This document shows positions 6,285 through 8,689 of a DNA stretch of 8,689 bases, piece after piece (the first letter of the stretch is position 1; the number at the start of each line of letters is the position of its first letter). Below the pieces are notes generated by a model. That model was not told where the DNA came from. It was given only the letters and a program-made list of their open reading frames with translations, and did not search any database. Both the position numbers and the translations under genes were made by a program. The DNA comes from Candidatus Shapirobacteria bacterium (GTDB taxonomy: Bacteria; Patescibacteriota; Microgenomatia; UBA12405; JAUWLS01): NCBI GenBank assembly GCA_030667285.1, contig DAOUWE010000017.1:1-8689 (forward strand), given 5' to 3'.

Positions 6285-8689
6285 CTAATTTAATTTGTAG
6301 ATGGTTGTGTCGCCGGAGGTGAAAATAGGAGTGGCGAGTTGGGGAAAAAGATCTTCATTGATGTTCTTGTATTTTTCTCTCTCTAGGTCTCCTACCACTA
6401 TGTATTCCACAGAGTATTTTTGAAGGATAGGGAGAGCTTGTTGAGAGGAAGTGGCTTCGTAAATTTTTCTGACTTCTTCGGCTCTGGCTCCGGGTTCGTC
6501 GTAACCTCCGCGCCAAAGCCATTCGTGAACTAACCAGCCCTGGACGGTAGGTAAACCGGTGGCAGAAGAAACGTGATTGTAAAGAGTGTAGCTGTCCCCT
6601 GCTGCTTCTAAAATAACCGGTTGTCCGGAAATATTTTTGTTGATCCAGTTGACGGCTTCATAGGAATCGGGGTGGGCTTTTTTAAGAAAATTTAAACCAT
6701 AAAGCCCTTGGTATTCTTTCAGATTTCCGTAGTAACCGCGAATGGCAAAATAGGGATAAGCCAAATGAGAAGAGAAAACTAAAAAGAAAATGGTGATAAA
6801 GAGGAAACGGAGAGGTTTTTGTTTTTTAAGAGCTTGTTTGGCCCTAAAGAGAACATAGCCGGCAATTAAGGCATAGATCATGAAAGCTTCGTAAACCAGT
6901 TTAAACATGGTGTTGGCTCGGCGATGAGAGTAGATATAAATATCTTTGATGTAACCGATTTCGGGCAAAATAATGAGAATGGTTGCAACTAGAATAGCCG
7001 TGAGAACAAAAAGATCGGTGGGTAAAAATTTCCGATGAGATTTGATTTTGATTTTTTTCCTCAGCAAAATGAGAAGGAGAAAGAGAGAGGAGATGATCCA
7101 GAAACCCCCGTAAAGAATGAATAGTTGGTAGAAGGGGGTATGGGAATCTGACCACTTGAGACCCTCCCCGAGGACCTTGAAATGAAGAGTGAAAGGGAGA
7201 GTAAAAACAAACCAAGCAAAAATAGTAGAAAGGCCAATAAGGGCGGTGCGAAAGATAACGGTTTTGATTCTAATCCAGGGTTCTTTTTGATTCTTGGTGA
7301 GAAAGATTTGAAGGAAAAAAATGAAGAAGGCAAAAAGGAGACCGTGGACTCCAAAATCCCAAGCGTTGGTCATATACATAATGGAAAGAGTGAGGCCGGC
7401 AGGAAGAGCCAGAAGAAGATGGTTGGTTTCGATAAGTTTTTTGGTTTTTAATACAGAAGAGTAACTCAGGAAAACGAGCAAGAGAGCTAGGAAGAAAATA
7501 ACGTGAGGAATATCATTCATATGTCCATGAAGATCGGCGACGACGAAAGAGTAAAGGGGAAATTCGTGAATAGTTTTGTCTTCGATATCCGGATCGTGAC
7601 CGATAAAACGAGTAGCGTCCGGATACCAATATTGTTTACTGGCTTCTGTTACTGAAATATTTTTTTCTTGACTGATTTTTTTTATTTTGTAAATAGGATG
7701 TAAATTTCCTCCAAGAGAAATGAGAAGAGCGGAAACGAGGCCGGCAAAAATGATTGGTTTTAATTTTATTTTTCGCAGAGCAAGGAAGCAAAGGTTGCTG
7801 GTAAAAGAAAAAGCGAGAGAGAAAGTGAGGGCAAAAGAAGTGGCCATGAGAAGGTTGTAAGTAATGGCAGAACTTAGAGTTGAGAGCTTGGTCCAAAAAG
7901 TGGCGATAAGGTGGCCAAAATAATAGTAATTAATGGATTGACCGGCAAACCACATATCGGCCGGAGGTAGCCATTTGGCTCTAAGTGCAGAATTGACAAA
8001 ACCCCAGTCCATAAATTTTTCCAGTCCTTCAATGCGAGGAGCAAAGCCGCGAATATAAGCCCAAAAAGCAAGAGCGGAAAAGAAGAGGAGTTCTTGAGAA
8101 ATAAAGATGGGGAGTTTTTCTTTAATGGTTTTTAGGAAGCCCTTTTTTTCAAGAGGATATCGGGAAAAAAAGTAGAGATTGAGAGCAAAAACAAACAGAA
8201 GAACCAGGAGCATGGATTCGTGATAGAAAGGCAAAATGCGAGCGATACCTAAAACAAATAAAAGGTAAGTGATTAAGGCTCCCGATATAGCTTTGGAGAA
8301 AAGATAGCCCTTATCCCAAAAACGAGAAAATAGCTTGAAGGTCAAGGGGAGAAAAAGAGAAGAAACGAGAAAGATGAGAAGCCACCAAGAAAAAATGTAG
8401 GGAAAATCGGAGAGCATGGTAGGTATATTATGACTCCAAGGAATAAGGCTGGCAAAGGGAATGAGTGTGGATAGATAATAAATGCCGGCTCCAATAAGAG
8501 AGCCACCAATAAAGTCGACAGGATAATGAAGAGAAAGAAAAACTCTTAGGAGAGCGGCGGAATTTAGAAGCAGGATAATAAGAGCATAATGGGGCGGTTT
8601 GATAAACAAAAGGAGGAAGGTGAAAAAGACAGCTTTAACGGCGTGACCGGATGGAAAACTACCGATTTTGTACCAACTTTGAATAAAGC
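6285..8689 (-). CDS. PAP2 phosphatase C-terminal half fused to a DUF2298 (Chlor_Arch_YYY) polytopic membrane protein; 5' end beyond the right edge
   Basis: The frame is open from the TAG at 6285-6287 to the window edge, giving 800 visible residues; the TTG at 8607-8609 lies mid-frame and is not the start. Numbering from that TTG, the first part is PAP2-like. PSGH is encoded at 8643-8654 and RVFLSLHYPVD at residues 22-32 gives R-x5-H-x3-D, with the usual preceding Ser replaced by Leu; a membrane helix ends near 50. PAP2 motif 1 would lie outside the window. From 65 a complete DUF2298 protein follows: RIEGLEKFMDWGFVNSALR (192-210), the signature AGQSINYYYFGH (222-233), HEFPLYSFVVADLHGH (348-363), NAWDFG (415-420) and RRANTMFKLVYEA (563-575). 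A C-terminal, probably extracytoplasmic part (~630-774) holds TGLPTVQGW and HEWLWRGG. I count roughly 14 or more hydrophobic segments. PAP2 enzymes remove phosphate from lipids such as undecaprenyl pyrophosphate. DUF2298 function is unproven, possibly GT-C-like glycosyl transfer. Confidence 0.88.
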   Translation of the reverse strand, partial: FIQSWYKIGSFPSGHAVKAVFFTFLLLFIKPPHYALIILLLNSAALLRVFLSLHYPVDFIGGSLIGAGIYYLSTLIPFASLIPWSHNIPTMLSDFPYIFSWWLLIFLVSSLFLPLTFKLFSRFWDKGYLFSKAISGALITYLLFVLGIARILPFYHESMLLVLLFVFALNLYFFSRYPLEKKGFLKTIKEKLPIFISQELLFFSALAFWAYIRGFAPRIEGLEKFMDWGFVNSALRAKWLPPADMWFAGQSINYYYFGHLIATFWTKLSTLSSAITYNLLMATSFALTFSLAFSFTSNLCFLALRKIKLKPIIFAGLVSALLISLGGNLHPIYKIKKISQEKNISVTEASKQYWYPDATRFIGHDPDIEDKTIHEFPLYSFVVADLHGHMNDIPHVIFFLALLLVFLSYSSVLKTKKLIETNHLLLALPAGLTLSIMYMTNAWDFGVHGLLFAFFIFFLQIFLTKNQKEPWIRIKTVIFRTALIGLSTIFAWFVFTLPFTLHFKVLGEGLKWSDSHTPFYQLFILYGGFWIISSLFLLLILLRKKIKIKSHRKFLPTDLFVLTAILVATILIILPEIGYIKDIYIYSHRRANTMFKLVYEAFMIYALIAGYVLFRAKQALKKQKPLRFLFITIFFLVFSSHLAYPYFAIRGYYGNLKEYQGLYGLNFLKKAHPDSYEAVNWINKNISGQPVILEAAGDSYTLYNHVSSATGLPTVQGWLVHEWLWRGGYDEPGARAEEVRKIYEATSSQQALPILQKYSVEYIVVGDLEREKYKNINEDLFPQLATPIFTSGDTTIYKLN
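8415..8455 (-). promoter_or_regulatory. Internal sigma70-like promoter and in-frame ATG at the PAP2-DUF2298 junction
   Basis: Within the coding sequence the minus strand has TTGCCA (8455-8450), a 17-bp spacer and CATAAT (8432-8427), each 5 of 6 to consensus. Nine bases later comes an in-frame ATG (8417-8415). This ATG encodes the Met of MLSDFPYIFSWW, which looks like the N-terminus of a stand-alone DUF2298 protein. RNA from this promoter would begin about 2-3 nt before the ATG, as proposed for the uvrD-like gene. It is the best -35/-10 pair I found in the window, but it rests on sequence reading only. Confidence 0.45.

Noticed and set aside
7061..7451. Short plus- and minus-strand open frames inside the DUF2298 region
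   Set aside because: They are rich in Lys/Glu/Gly or Ser/Leu/Phe because they read the skewed complement or shifted frames of a membrane protein gene; no start context or motif supports them.
6285..8609. TTG at 8607-8609 as the true start of the DUF2298 gene
   Set aside because: The frame stays open to the window edge and the 26 codons before the TTG encode PAP2 motif 2 (PSGH). The TTG is an internal leucine codon; the gene starts outside the window or, for a short form, possibly at ATG 8417.
8611..8621. AGGAGGAAGGTG on the plus strand as a ribosome-binding site with start
   Set aside because: The GTG frame that follows stops after eight codons, and the stretch is the complement of PAP2 coding sequence.
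1..8689. TGA recoded as glycine (Gracilibacteria/SR1 code)
   Set aside because: TGA is the terminator of uvrD, gatC and gatA at family-typical lengths, and no conserved glycine in the recognised proteins is encoded by TGA.

Overview
The window most likely comes from a Patescibacteria (Candidate Phyla Radiation) genome, perhaps Microgenomates. The reasons are indirect: low-to-moderate GC, very tight gene packing, a short single-chain FemX-type transferase, a compact UvrD-like helicase, a DUF2298/YYY membrane protein, and almost no Shine-Dalgarno sequences. A Chloroflexota-like source cannot be excluded, since DUF2298 was first described from Chloroflexus and archaea. TGA ends three of the genes (uvrD, gatC, gatA) and no gene needs TGA as a sense codon, so the standard code fits and the TGA=Gly code of Gracilibacteria does not.

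Layout. From 5217 down to 1, five genes run on the minus strand in the order uvrD-like helicase, femX-like aminoacyl transferase, gatC, gatA, gatB (gatB runs off the left edge). Gaps are 36 and 24 nt, then two ATGA overlaps. Diverging from uvrD, with only 29 bp between start codons, is a plus-strand LytR-CpsA-Psr (LCP) gene (5247-6281). Converging on it with a 3-bp gap is a long minus-strand gene (6285 to beyond 8689). Its visible N-terminus is the C-terminal half of a PAP2 phosphatase, fused in frame to a full DUF2298 (YYY) polytopic membrane protein. No intergenic stretch exceeds 36 bp. I saw no tRNA, rRNA, CRISPR, IS element or convincing terminator.

How the genes work together. GatCAB amidates Glu-tRNA(Gln) and/or Asp-tRNA(Asn). 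The FemX-like protein next to it also uses aminoacyl-tRNA, but to build peptidoglycan side chains. The LCP protein and the PAP2-DUF2298 fusion are both expected at the membrane, on polyprenyl-phosphate-linked envelope precursors. The window is thus mainly translation fidelity plus envelope assembly, with one DNA-repair helicase.

Most worth a second look: the PAP2-DUF2298 fusion, with a good sigma70-like promoter (TTGCCA-17-CATAAT) inside the coding sequence just before the natural-looking DUF2298 start. Also notable are -10-like boxes placed so close to start codons that several transcripts would be leaderless.
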